From assembly GCA_043820655.1 (NCBI GenBank), contig JBDRDO010000003.1:1-10834 (forward strand): a DNA stretch of 10,834 bases, written 5' to 3'. The notes beneath the pieces were generated by a model. The model was given only the letters and a program-made list of their open reading frames with translations, was not told the DNA's origin and made no database searches. This document shows positions 1 through 5,727 of this stretch, one piece after another (within the stretch, counting starts at the first letter, position 1; each line of letters starts with the position of its first letter). The translations under genes and the position numbers were made by a program. Source of the stretch: JAZDEL01 sp043820655. GTDB taxonomy: Archaea > Iainarchaeota > Iainarchaeia > Iainarchaeales > JAZDEL01.

Positions 1-71
1 GGGCAGTTTGCAGGTGCGGAATCCCCTATGTAAGGGTCACCGCAGATTTCACATCTCCATAGTTTAGCCAT
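1..71 (-). CDS. Rubredoxin-like domain protein (N-terminus only)
   Basis: Partial gene: its start codon lies at 71 and the reading frame runs off the left edge, leaving 23 complete codons. The visible peptide starts MAKLWRCEICGDPYIG and continues to a further Cys-Pro. The C-x-x-C-G spacing, an aromatic-glycine stretch and a later C-P are the iron-binding knuckles of a rubredoxin domain. At the N-terminus this would fit a stand-alone rubredoxin or a reverse-type rubrerythrin. A strong GGAGG (79-83) sits 7 bases before the ATG. It lies 34 bases downstream of the rubrerythrin gene on the same strand, so the two are probably co-transcribed and may act together in electron delivery for peroxide reduction (inference). 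Whether a ferritin-like domain follows cannot be seen. Confidence 0.75.
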   Translation of the reverse strand, partial: MAKLWRCEICGDPYIGDSAPANC

Positions 72-105
72 AATATCGCCTCCTTTTTTCCCCACATTTC
101 CCAAT

Positions 106-648
106 TTAACATTCTGCGCAGTCATCCTTAAAACACAAACATGCGGGTTCGTAATACGCACGGGCATGCCTGCATGAAGGGCATTCCTCCGGCGGCTCGG
201 TGCCTTTGTGAATGTAGCCGCACTTGCCGCACTTCCAGGTTATTGGCTTTTCGCGCCTGTATACTGTTCCGTTCTGCACCATCTCAAGGAGCTTTTTGTA
301 GCGCGCCTCGTGGTGCGCCTCAACTTCGGAAACCTCAGTGAAGAGCTTTTCCGCCTCTGCATTGCCCTCCTCCTTTGCGTCCTTCGCAAACTGCGGGTAC
401 ATTTCACTTGTTTCGTAATGCTCCCCCTCTATCGCAGTCTTAAGGTTTGCCTCTGTGTTGCCCTGGCCATTGAGCAGCCTGAACTCGTCCTTTGCGTGCT
501 GCATTTCATTCAGCGCGGTTTCCTCGAAAATATTCGCAATGTAATGCAGGTTCTCACTGCGCGCCACCTTTGCGAAGTAATCATATTTGTTCCTTGCCTG
601 GCTCTCGCCCGCAAATGCCGCTGCAAGGTTCTTTTTTGTCTTTTCCAT
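106..648 (-). CDS. rbr: Rubrerythrin
   Basis: A 180-residue rubrerythrin: a ferritin-like diiron domain followed by a rubredoxin-type FeS4 domain. The family reduces hydrogen peroxide in the cytoplasm of anaerobes. Diiron ligands are visible as E15 in the AGESQARNKY motif, the E48-x-x-H51 motif, E76/E79 in GEHYETSEMYP, and the E110-x-x-H113 motif. The rubredoxin part (about 138-168) has C140-x-x-C143-G and C156-P-x-C159 as iron ligands. An oddity is the C-terminal tail after residue 168, which adds four cysteines (C170, C172, C177, C180) beyond the rubredoxin site. A G-rich ribosome site (GGGGG at 655-659) lies 6 bases before the ATG. It is first gene of a minus-strand operon with a rubredoxin-like gene, and is divergent from an Lrp-type regulator that is a candidate controller. 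Confidence 0.96.
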   Translation of the reverse strand: MEKTKKNLAAAFAGESQARNKYDYFAKVARSENLHYIANIFEETALNEMQHAKDEFRLLNGQGNTEANLKTAIEGEHYETSEMYPQFAKDAKEEGNAEAEKLFTEVSEVEAHHEARYKKLLEMVQNGTVYRREKPITWKCGKCGYIHKGTEPPEECPSCRHARAYYEPACLCFKDDCAEC

Positions 649-683
649 AAAACGCCCCCTTTTAGGTCAATAAGTAAATAATT

Positions 684-711
684 TACCAAAATATTTAAAT
701 ATTAGTTGGTA
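684..711. promoter_or_regulatory. Divergent promoter with inverted repeat around a palindromic TATA box
   Basis: The perfect 14-base palindrome AATATTTAAATATT (690-703) contains TTTAAATA, an archaeal TATA match on either strand. On the minus strand it predicts a start near 671, giving rubrerythrin a short leader with its ribosome site. It is flanked by TACCAA (684-689) and TTGGTA (706-711), and the similarity extends outward (AGTAAAT on the left, ATTTACT on the right), with a 2-3 base asymmetry. A dimeric regulator bound here would cover the TATA box. Dyads of this kind are typical for Lrp/AsnC proteins, and such a gene begins at 786. The assignment to that regulator is inference. Confidence 0.55.
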
Positions 712-785
712 TATTTACTAATTAGTGCGAATTACGCATAATTAAGTTAAATTATTGGAATTTAATTATAAAAATGGTGAGGTTT

Positions 786-1217
786 ATGGCTGATGAGAAA
801 GATTTGAAAATTGTGGAAATGCTTATGGAGAACGCGCGCACGCCGTTCACAAAAATTGCAAAGGAATTGGGGGTTAGTGAATCCCTCATACGCAAAAGGG
901 TAAAGAAGCTTGAGGACCGCGGGGTAATAAAGAAATACGCGGCAATTGCGGACAACAGAAAAATAGGGTTTGATGTTGACGCGCTTATAGGGATTGATGT
1001 CGAGCCGGAGCGCTATCTCGAGGCAGTTGAAAAGCTTAAGGCACTTCAGGGGATTAAGTCAATTGCAACATCCTCGGGAGACCACGGAATAATGATAGAG
1101 GTCTGGAAAAAGGACATGGCGGAACTGAGGAAGTTTGTTTCCGAGGATATTGAGTCAATAATCGGAGTAACAAGGGTTTGCCCCGCAATCCTGCTTGAGA
1201 AGATTAAGGGCTGTTAA
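786..1217 (+). CDS. Lrp/AsnC family transcriptional regulator
   Basis: A 143-residue protein with the usual Lrp/AsnC layout. An N-terminal winged helix-turn-helix spans about 5-50 (RTPFTKIAKELGVSESLIRK with KRVKKLEDRGVI). A C-terminal RAM/AsnC effector-binding domain spans about 62-140, recognisable by DVEPERYLEAVEKLKAL, SGDHGIMIEVW and the ending RVCPAILLEKI. I chose the ATG at 786 because GGTGA, complementary to the 3' end of archaeal 16S rRNA, lies 5 bases before it; an in-frame ATG at 774 would add MVRF. It is divergent from the rubrerythrin operon and 43 bases upstream of malate dehydrogenase, which has its own TATA box. Autoregulation and control of rubrerythrin through the dyad at 684-711 are plausible. 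The effector is unknown. There are two cysteines (C132, C143), so redox sensing is possible but not shown. Confidence 0.92.
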   Translation: MADEKDLKIVEMLMENARTPFTKIAKELGVSESLIRKRVKKLEDRGVIKKYAAIADNRKIGFDVDALIGIDVEPERYLEAVEKLKALQGIKSIATSSGDHGIMIEVWKKDMAELRKFVSEDIESIIGVTRVCPAILLEKIKGC

Positions 1218-1229
1218 GGGCGCGCATGC

Positions 1230-1237
1230 TTTATATT
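1230..1237 (+). promoter_or_regulatory. TATA box for leaderless mdh
   Basis: TTTATATT lies with its centre about 27 bases upstream of the mdh ATG at 1261, the distance at which archaeal transcription would begin at or next to the start codon. No Shine-Dalgarno sequence is present between them, consistent with a leaderless transcript. Confidence 0.6.
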
Positions 1238-1260
1238 GCTTTTCCAGCCCAATAATCTGC

Positions 1261-2190
1261 ATGGCAAACAGGAAAATTTCGGTTATTGGTGCGGGGAATG
1301 TCGGCGCCACTACTGCGCATATACTGCTGAGCAAGCATCTCGGGGATGTTGTGCTTGTTGATATTGCGGAGGGCATTGCAAAGGGCAAGGCGCTTGATTT
1401 GCTGCACGGAACGCCGATAGATGAAATACACTGCCATATCCACGGCACCGCGGACATGGCTGAAACAAAGGGTTCGGATGTTGTTGTTATTACTGCGGGT
1501 TTGGCAAGGAAGCCTGGCATGACGCGCGAGGAACTTCTGGAGAAAAATGCCGCGATTGTGGGCGGAATTGCGGAAAAGGCGGCACAGGTTTCCCCGAAGG
1601 CGGTTTTTATTGTCGCAACAAACCCGCTTGATGTTATGACATGGCTTTCGCTTAAAAAAAGCAAATTTCCCCGCGAACGCGTTTTGGGAATGGCGGGCGT
1701 GCTTGACAGCGCGAGAATGGTTAAGTTAATTTCAGGGGAATTGAGGGTGCCGCACTCGGAGGTTAAGGCAATGGTGCTGGGCTCGCACGGGGAAGCAATG
1801 GTGCCTTTGCCCCGATTGTGCACTGTTTCGGGGAAGCCGCTTACCGAGGTTATGCCTGCCGAGAAAATTGCGGAAATTGTTGAACGCACCAAAAATGCGG
1901 GCGCTGAAATTGTTTCGCATCTGCAGACAGGCTCCGCATATTATTCCCCCGCAATGTCTATTGTTGAAATGGTTTCATGCGTACTGCAGGATAAAAAGAA
2001 AATTTTGCCGTGCTCGGTTCTGCTCGAGGGCGAGTACGGAGAGAAAGGGGTTTGCATCGGCGTGCCGGTGAAAATCGGAAAGGGCGGGGCGGAGGAAATT
2101 ATTGAGCTTGAACTGGATGAGGATGAAAAAAAGAAACTTTCCTCGGCTTCCGGAAGCATAAGGGAAATGATTGGCAAGCTTGAGGCATGA
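1261..2190 (+). CDS. mdh: Malate dehydrogenase (LDH-like type)
   Basis: A 309-residue NAD(P)-dependent oxidoreductase of the lactate/malate dehydrogenase family, interconverting malate and oxaloacetate in the cytoplasm. The Rossmann motif G10-A-G-N-V-G15 is at the N-terminus, and D34 at the end of beta-2 is the acidic residue usually associated with NAD preference. Substrate specificity points to malate: R83 in ARKPGMTR stands where lactate dehydrogenases have Gln. R89, N121, D149-x-x-R152 and catalytic H176 (GSHGEAMVPL) complete the active site. The start at 1261 is chosen because the Rossmann fold begins directly after it and a TATA box sits about 27 bases upstream; a longer reading frame overlaps the lrp gene and is unlikely. 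The XTP/dITP diphosphatase gene follows 16 bases downstream, probably in the same transcript. Confidence 0.96.
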   Translation: MANRKISVIGAGNVGATTAHILLSKHLGDVVLVDIAEGIAKGKALDLLHGTPIDEIHCHIHGTADMAETKGSDVVVITAGLARKPGMTREELLEKNAAIVGGIAEKAAQVSPKAVFIVATNPLDVMTWLSLKKSKFPRERVLGMAGVLDSARMVKLISGELRVPHSEVKAMVLGSHGEAMVPLPRLCTVSGKPLTEVMPAEKIAEIVERTKNAGAEIVSHLQTGSAYYSPAMSIVEMVSCVLQDKKKILPCSVLLEGEYGEKGVCIGVPVKIGKGGAEEIIELELDEDEKKKLSSASGSIREMIGKLEA

Positions 2191-2206
2191 GGACAAGGTG
2201 TTTGTT

Positions 2207-2791
2207 ATGGCTCCCGCAAAAGAACTTTTTATTGCAACTGCGAACAAGCACAAGGTTATTGAGATTTCGGAAATTATCGGGAAGTACGGCGTAAGCCTTG
2301 TGCAGAAGGACATTCCTTTGATTGAGCCCTCGGAAGGCACGCTGGAGGATATTGCAATTGAAAAGGCGCGGCAGGCATTTGCGGAACTGAAGACGCCTGT
2401 GATTGCCGAGGATACCGGGGTTTATTTCAATGAATATAAGGATTTTCCGGGACTGATGGCGAAACGGGTTTATTTGCAATTGGGATTTAAGGGACTTCTT
2501 GGCTTGGTTAAGGCTGCGGAAGATAAGGGCGCGTATTTCAAAACAGTTATTTGTTTCATGTGGGGCACTGGGGAAACCGAACATAAACTATTTGCGGGGG
2601 AATGCAAAGGCAGGCTTTTGGAAGAGGTTGTAAGCCTCGAAAAGGACAGGCTGCCTTATGAGAAAATATTCGTGCCCGAGGGTTACGAAAAGGCAATGGT
2701 TGATATTCCGCGGGAGGAAAAGAACAAAATGTCACACCGCGCAAAGGCTGCCGAGGAATTGGGGGAATACCTCAAAACCGCGGATTTTTGA
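2207..2791 (+). CDS. XTP/dITP diphosphatase (HAM1/RdgB family)
   Basis: A 194-residue nucleotide pyrophosphatase that cleans the nucleotide pool by hydrolysing ITP, dITP and XTP to the monophosphates plus pyrophosphate. Family marks: the N-terminal ATANKHKV loop (T11, N13, K14), E68-D69-T-G before the FPGLMAKR segment, and S176-H-R-x-K-A near the C-terminus. The purine-specificity motif, usually G-Y-D-P-x-F-x-P-x-G, reads P150-Y-E-K-I-F-V-P-E-G here, so the conserved Asp is Glu (E152). The ATG at 2207 is preferred over one at 2171 that overlaps mdh, because AGGTG (2196-2200) lies 6 bases before it and the first strand begins right after. It is the second gene of an mdh operon. A role in preventing base-analogue incorporation is family knowledge; altered specificity due to the Glu is inference. 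Confidence 0.92.
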   Translation: MAPAKELFIATANKHKVIEISEIIGKYGVSLVQKDIPLIEPSEGTLEDIAIEKARQAFAELKTPVIAEDTGVYFNEYKDFPGLMAKRVYLQLGFKGLLGLVKAAEDKGAYFKTVICFMWGTGETEHKLFAGECKGRLLEEVVSLEKDRLPYEKIFVPEGYEKAMVDIPREEKNKMSHRAKAAEELGEYLKTADF

Positions 2792-2811
2792 TTTTAAGGG
2801 GGTTTGCTAAC

Positions 2812-2819
2812 TTTAAATA
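2812..2819 (+). promoter_or_regulatory. TATA box of tRNA-Leu
   Basis: A perfect archaeal TATA element, TTTAAATA, ends 30 bases before the 5' end of the mature tRNA-Leu. This places transcription start a few bases upstream of the tRNA. Confidence 0.7.
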
Positions 2820-2849
2820 AGTTTCGCAATCGTTAGTTTATCAGGCAAG

Positions 2850-2933
2850 GCAGGGGTATGGAAGCGGTCAAACCAGCAGCGTTCAGGGCGCTGTCGCTTA
2901 GTGCGTTCGGGGGTTCGAATCCTCCCCCCTGCA
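2850..2933 (+). tRNA. tRNA-Leu (anticodon CAG)
   Basis: An 84-base class II tRNA. The acceptor stem is GCAGGGG (2850-2856) with CCCCTGC (2926-2932) and discriminator A at 2933. The D stem is TGG/CCA. The anticodon stem CAGCG (2877-2881) pairs with CGCTG (2889-2893) around the loop TTCAGGG, with anticodon CAG at 2884-2886, which reads CTG. The long variable arm (2894-2908) has a 3-base CGC/GCG stem, and the T arm is GGGGG-TTCGAAT-CCTCC with one G-T pair. The long variable arm, A73 and the anticodon identify leucine rather than serine. CCA is not encoded, and there is no intron. A good TATA box lies upstream. Confidence 0.95.
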
Positions 2934-2948
2934 AAAACTTTTAGGAGC

Positions 2949-2962
2949 GCGAGCAAGCTCGC
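2949..2962 (+). repeat. Short hairpin downstream of tRNA-Leu
   Basis: GCGAGC-AA-GCTCGC is a 6-base inverted repeat; as RNA it would form a 5-base-pair stem with a CAAG tetraloop. It starts 16 bases after the tRNA-Leu 3' end. It may help transcription termination or trailer processing; this is inference. Confidence 0.5.
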
Positions 2963-2999
2963 TTCCCAAAAATTTGCAAAACTTCGAGCGAAAGAAATA

Positions 3000-3018
3000 G
3001 TTTTTGCTTCGCAAAAAC
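3000..3018 (+). repeat. Perfect 8-bp hairpin with T-run
   Basis: GTTTTTGC (3000-3007) and GCAAAAAC (3011-3018) form an 8-base-pair stem around TTC. The right arm sequence GCAAAAAC also occurs at the junction of the tRNA-Leu 3' end and trailer (2931-2938), so the left arm could alternatively pair there. Function unknown; termination or processing is possible. Confidence 0.5.
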
Positions 3019-3075
3019 AGTTGTTCGCCGCAGGCGAACTGTTCTTTTCGCCGACCTTTTCTTTTTAAGAAAAGG
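3016..3075 (+). repeat. tRNA-associated two-hairpin repeat, copy A
   Basis: First hairpin: AACAG, a 3-base bulge, TTCGCC, loop GCA, GGCGAA, CTGTT (3016-3043). A linker TCTTTTCGCCGA follows, then a second perfect hairpin CCTTTTCTT-TTT-AAGAAAAGG (3055-3075, 9 base pairs). The block from 3039 to 3075 matches 9281-9317 at 34 of 37 positions. It lies between tRNA-Leu and lemA. No open reading frame in it is convincing. Confidence 0.75.
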
Positions 3076-3161
3076 CTGCGCGCAAAACCCTTATTAAACT
3101 ATAATAACCAATACATATACAATTCAAACGGGCATTTGCCTGAAGGAAAGGAGGTTTGATT

Positions 3162-3740
3162 ATGCTTGAATTAATTGGAGGGTTTGTGCTGCTGGCGGGC
3201 GTTGTGCTTGTTGTGATTGGAATCGCAATCATCGGCATGTATAATTCACTTGTGGCCAAAGACAAGCGCGCAAATAATGCATGGGCGCAGATTGACGTGC
3301 AGTTAAAGAGGCGCGCGGATTTGATTCCGAATCTGATTGAGACAGTTAAGGGATATGCAAAATTTGAGAAGAAGGTTTTGACAGAGGTAACGCAGGCGCG
3401 CACCTCAATAATGAACGCCAAGACGCCGAAGCAGAGCGCGAAGGCGGAGGGAATGCTTGAAGGGGCGTTGAAAAGCATTTTCGCTGTTGCTGAAGCGTAT
3501 CCGAAACTGCAGGCAAGCGAGAACTTCGGGAAACTGCAGGAGGAGTTTTCAGCAACTGAAAACAAAATCTCATACGCAAGGCAGTTCTACAATGACAGCG
3601 TAATGGAGTTCAACACCGCAATAACCCAGTTTCCTGGAAGCGTTGTTGCCGCAATATTCGGGATGAAGAAGGACAAGGAGTACTTCGAGGTTGCGGAAGC
3701 GGACAAGAAAGTTGTTAAGGCGGACTTTTCCGACCTTTAA
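3162..3740 (+). CDS. lemA: LemA family membrane protein
   Basis: A 192-residue LemA-family protein. One hydrophobic segment (about 4-26) anchors the N-terminus and a helical bundle follows. Family signatures: YNSLVAKDKRANNAWAQIDV and LKRRADLIPNLIETVKGYA at about 27-66, ENFGKLQEEFSATENKI at 120-136, ARQFYNDSVMEFNTAITQFP at 139-158, and a final acidic-aromatic EYFEV. The ATG at 3162 is fixed by the best ribosome site in the window, AAGGAGGT (3148-3155), 6 bases upstream; a TTG at 3156 is rejected. The molecular function of LemA is not established. Its gene is often next to htpX, as here, with a 30-base gap, which suggests a joint role in membrane protein quality control (inference from context). 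A short AT-rich promoter region precedes it at about 3091-3120. Confidence 0.95.
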   Translation: MLELIGGFVLLAGVVLVVIGIAIIGMYNSLVAKDKRANNAWAQIDVQLKRRADLIPNLIETVKGYAKFEKKVLTEVTQARTSIMNAKTPKQSAKAEGMLEGALKSIFAVAEAYPKLQASENFGKLQEEFSATENKISYARQFYNDSVMEFNTAITQFPGSVVAAIFGMKKDKEYFEVAEADKKVVKADFSDL

Positions 3741-3770
3741 TGCAAGTGAAGTAGTGTACATGGGGATGCG

Positions 3771-4673
3771 ATGCCTAGAAGCAGCTTTTACAATGAGATT
3801 GCCGCGAACAGGAACATGACAATACTCCTGTTCGGGGTTTTCTTTGTTTTTCTGATTATTCTGGGGATTGTTTTCTCATACATAATGGACAGCTACCTCT
3901 TTGTGCTCATATTCGGGATAATTGCCGCGGTTTACATCATAGTGGCGTACTACAACAGCGATAAAATTGTGCTTGCGATTTCAAGGGCAAGGCCCGCAAC
4001 TGTTGAGGAGTTTCCGCGGTTTGTGCATACTGTGGAGGAAATGTCAATTGCATCGGGAATGAAGAAGCCTCCGCGCACCTATGTTATTGATGATACCGCG
4101 ATGAACGCCTTTGCCACAGGCAGGGATCCGGATAACAGCGTTATCTGCGCAACCACGGGTTTGCTTAAGATTATGAACAGGGAGGAACTGCAGGGCGTTG
4201 TTGCGCATGAAATGTCACACATAATGAACAGGGACATTCTTGTGATGACAATGGCTGCTGTAATGGTCGGGGTTTCAGTTCTTTTGAGCGATTTCCTTTT
4301 GCGGATGTTTTTATGGGGCGGCATCGGGGGCAACAGGCGCGACAGCGGAATGTTCGGGATTGCGCTTATAGTATTAGGGATTGTGCTTGCTGCATTAACC
4401 CCACTGATTGCACAGATGATTAAGTTTGCAATAAGCAGGAAGCGCGAGTATCTCGCGGATGCCACAGGCGCGAAATTAACACGTTATCCACAGGGGCTGG
4501 CAAGCGCGCTGAGGAAAATCTCGGGAGATAATGAGGTGCTTGAGGCCGCCAATAAGGCAACTGCGCACATGTACATTGCCAATCCTTTGAAAGGGCAGAA
4601 GATGTGGTTCAAAAGCATGTTTGCCACGCACCCTCCCCTAGAGGACAGGATTGCGAAACTTGAAGGAATGTAA
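3771..4673 (+). CDS. htpX: HtpX-like M48 zinc metalloprotease
   Basis: A 300-residue integral membrane protease of family M48. Zinc ligands and catalytic residues: H146-E147-x-x-H150 in VVAHEMSHIMNRD, and E226 in KREYLADATGA as the third ligand. Hydrophobic segments at about 17-38, 43-60, 157-180 and 195-222 place the catalytic domain on the cytoplasmic face, as in E. coli HtpX, which degrades damaged membrane proteins. The segment RTYVIDDTAMNAFATGR (102-118) is typical of the family. The ATG at 3771 is the only in-frame start directly before the N-terminal hydrophobic segment; its ribosome site is weak. It forms an operon with lemA. Its stop lies 3 bases from the convergent DNA glycosylase stop, leaving no room for a separate terminator. 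Confidence 0.95.
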   Translation: MPRSSFYNEIAANRNMTILLFGVFFVFLIILGIVFSYIMDSYLFVLIFGIIAAVYIIVAYYNSDKIVLAISRARPATVEEFPRFVHTVEEMSIASGMKKPPRTYVIDDTAMNAFATGRDPDNSVICATTGLLKIMNREELQGVVAHEMSHIMNRDILVMTMAAVMVGVSVLLSDFLLRMFLWGGIGGNRRDSGMFGIALIVLGIVLAALTPLIAQMIKFAISRKREYLADATGAKLTRYPQGLASALRKISGDNEVLEAANKATAHMYIANPLKGQKMWFKSMFATHPPLEDRIAKLEGM

Positions 4674-4676
4674 TGG

Positions 4677-5390
4677 CTAAAGGACCGCGCCCGCGGATTT
4701 GCATCCATTGCGCAAACAGCATTCCCCGCATTTTGGATTTGATTTTTTGCAGTAATTCTTCCCTAATTCAACGAACAAAGCGTGCATTTCATTGTAAATT
4801 TGCGCATCCTGCGGCAGGCTGCGCTCAAAGAAGGATTTGACTTCTACATAACCGTGCCCTGACAGCCCGTAAAAACGGGACATGAAACGCATTGTGTACG
4901 CATCCACCACGAAGCTCGGGAGGTTGCCTGCGTAAAGGAGCATTGAATCCGCGGTTTCATTTCCAATTCCGTGCTGTGCAAGGAGTTCCGAGCGCAACTG
5001 CCCAAGGGGTTTGCCTGAATTGAAGAAGCGCGAAGGCTTCCCTTTGTAATTTTTATCAAGCCACTGCGCAAAGCGCTTTAATTTCTCCGCCTTCATGTTA
5101 AAATACCCGCTCGGGCGGATTAATTTTGCGATTTTATTTTTATTTGTTCTCGTTATTTTTGTGCAATCGAGCAATCCCTCCTTATTCAGATTCTCAAGCG
5201 CGCGCATCACATTGTTCCACGCGGTGTTTTGCGTTAAGATTGCGCCGGTCATTATTTCAAACTTTTGATTTTCGGTTAATTTTTTGCGGGCAATGTAACT
5301 TGGAACTGCCGCCCCCTTCCCCGTGACAGGCCACCAGTTTTGCGCCCCGAAATGAGAAAGCATTTTTGTGTAGATTGAGTGCGGCTGCAT
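4677..5390 (-). CDS. MagIII/MpgII-like DNA-3-methyladenine glycosylase (endonuclease III superfamily)
   Basis: A 237-residue HhH-GPD protein with a 4Fe-4S cluster. The N-terminal WWP (19-21), TGAILTQNTAWNNV (48-61), IRPSGYFNMKAEKL (91-104) and the helix-hairpin-helix LLAQHGIGNETADSMLLYA (136-154) resemble MagIII of Helicobacter and MpgII of Thermotoga, which remove N-methylated purines. Catalytic D163 is in VVDAYTMR. The Lys that gives endonuclease III its lyase activity is Glu here (E145), so a monofunctional glycosylase is expected. The cluster motif C214-x6-C221-x2-C224-x5-C230 is intact. There is an insert of about 17 residues (22-40) after WWP. I start at 5390 because an AT-rich TTTTAAT element about 27 bases upstream suits a leaderless start and the family homology begins with IYTKML; an in-frame ATG at 5414 would add eight residues. 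Base excision repair of alkylated DNA is the inferred role. Confidence 0.85.
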   Translation of the reverse strand: MQPHSIYTKMLSHFGAQNWWPVTGKGAAVPSYIARKKLTENQKFEIMTGAILTQNTAWNNVMRALENLNKEGLLDCTKITRTNKNKIAKLIRPSGYFNMKAEKLKRFAQWLDKNYKGKPSRFFNSGKPLGQLRSELLAQHGIGNETADSMLLYAGNLPSFVVDAYTMRFMSRFYGLSGHGYVEVKSFFERSLPQDAQIYNEMHALFVELGKNYCKKSNPKCGECCLRNGCKSAGAVL

Positions 5391-5467
5391 GCAAAAAATA
5401 TGAGCCCAAAACATTAAAAGTCGAATTCCGCAGGGGCAACGGGAAGAAGCGGGGGCAAACCAAAGAG

Positions 5468-5478
5468 TTTTTATTTAA
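5468..5478 (+). promoter_or_regulatory. TATA-like element of hicBA
   Basis: TTTTTATTTAA lies about 31 bases before the hicB ATG at 5506, in the divergent region shared with the DNA glycosylase gene. Between it and the ATG there is a small dyad, ACAA (5485-5488) and TTGT (5496-5499), where an autoregulatory complex could bind; this dyad is weak. Confidence 0.45.
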
Positions 5479-5505
5479 GTTTGGACAAGAGTATATTGTG
5501 GTTTG

Positions 5506-5727
5506 ATGGAAAAAAAATTCAAGGTTGTTGTTGAAAAAGGGCAGGACGGCTATTTCATAGGCGAGGTGCCGGAACTGCCCGGCTGTTACTCGCAGGGCAA
5601 AACACTCAGGGAGCTTACCGCCAACATAAAGGAAGCGATAGAGCTTTACGTCGAGTCCATGCGCGAACTTAAGGAAAAGCCCGAGAAAAGGTTTGTCGCA
5701 ATAAAAGAAGTTGTGGTAAATGCCTAA
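5506..5727 (+). CDS. hicB: HicB family antitoxin
   Basis: A 73-residue HicB-type antitoxin of a type II toxin-antitoxin module. The family pattern is a short beta-strand (KFKVVVEKGQDGYFIGEVPE), then LPGCYSQGKTLRELTANIKEAIELYVE and a basic C-terminus. This is the partial RNase-H-like HicB fold that binds and masks HicA. Its short length leaves no room for the ribbon-helix-helix or HTH DNA-binding domain found on longer HicB proteins, so autorepression would need another protein or a different mode. The ATG at 5506 is preferred over an overlapping TTG at 5503. Its last 8 bases overlap the start of hicA, typical of translational coupling. The antitoxin gene comes first, the reverse of the classic hicA-hicB order but common for this subfamily. 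Confidence 0.88.
   Translation: MEKKFKVVVEKGQDGYFIGEVPELPGCYSQGKTLRELTANIKEAIELYVESMRELKEKPEKRFVAIKEVVVNA

Noticed and set aside
774..785. Earlier ATG for the Lrp regulator
   Set aside because: It would add MVRF only and destroy the logic of the GGTGA ribosome site before 786; leaderless use of 774 cannot be fully excluded.
1155..1892. Long minus-strand reading frame opposite malate dehydrogenase
   Set aside because: It overlaps a fully conserved mdh on the other strand and its composition (Ser/Ala/Pro-rich, no motifs) is that of an antisense shadow.
2171..2206. Earlier ATG for the XTP/dITP diphosphatase, overlapping mdh
   Set aside because: The added residues match nothing in the family, and a ribosome site fits the ATG at 2207.
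2850..2933. Reading the class II tRNA as tRNA-Ser
   Set aside because: The anticodon loop TTCAGGG gives CAG, and discriminator A fits leucine; serine tRNAs have G73 and other anticodons.
2941..3078. CRISPR array in the hairpin-rich gap
   Set aside because: The hairpins differ from each other and there is no regular repeat-spacer period, nor any cas gene in the window.
5485..5499. ACAA-N7-TTGT as hicBA operator
   Set aside because: The arms are only four bases, expected by chance in AT-rich DNA, and HicB here lacks a DNA-binding domain; mentioned only as a weak possibility.
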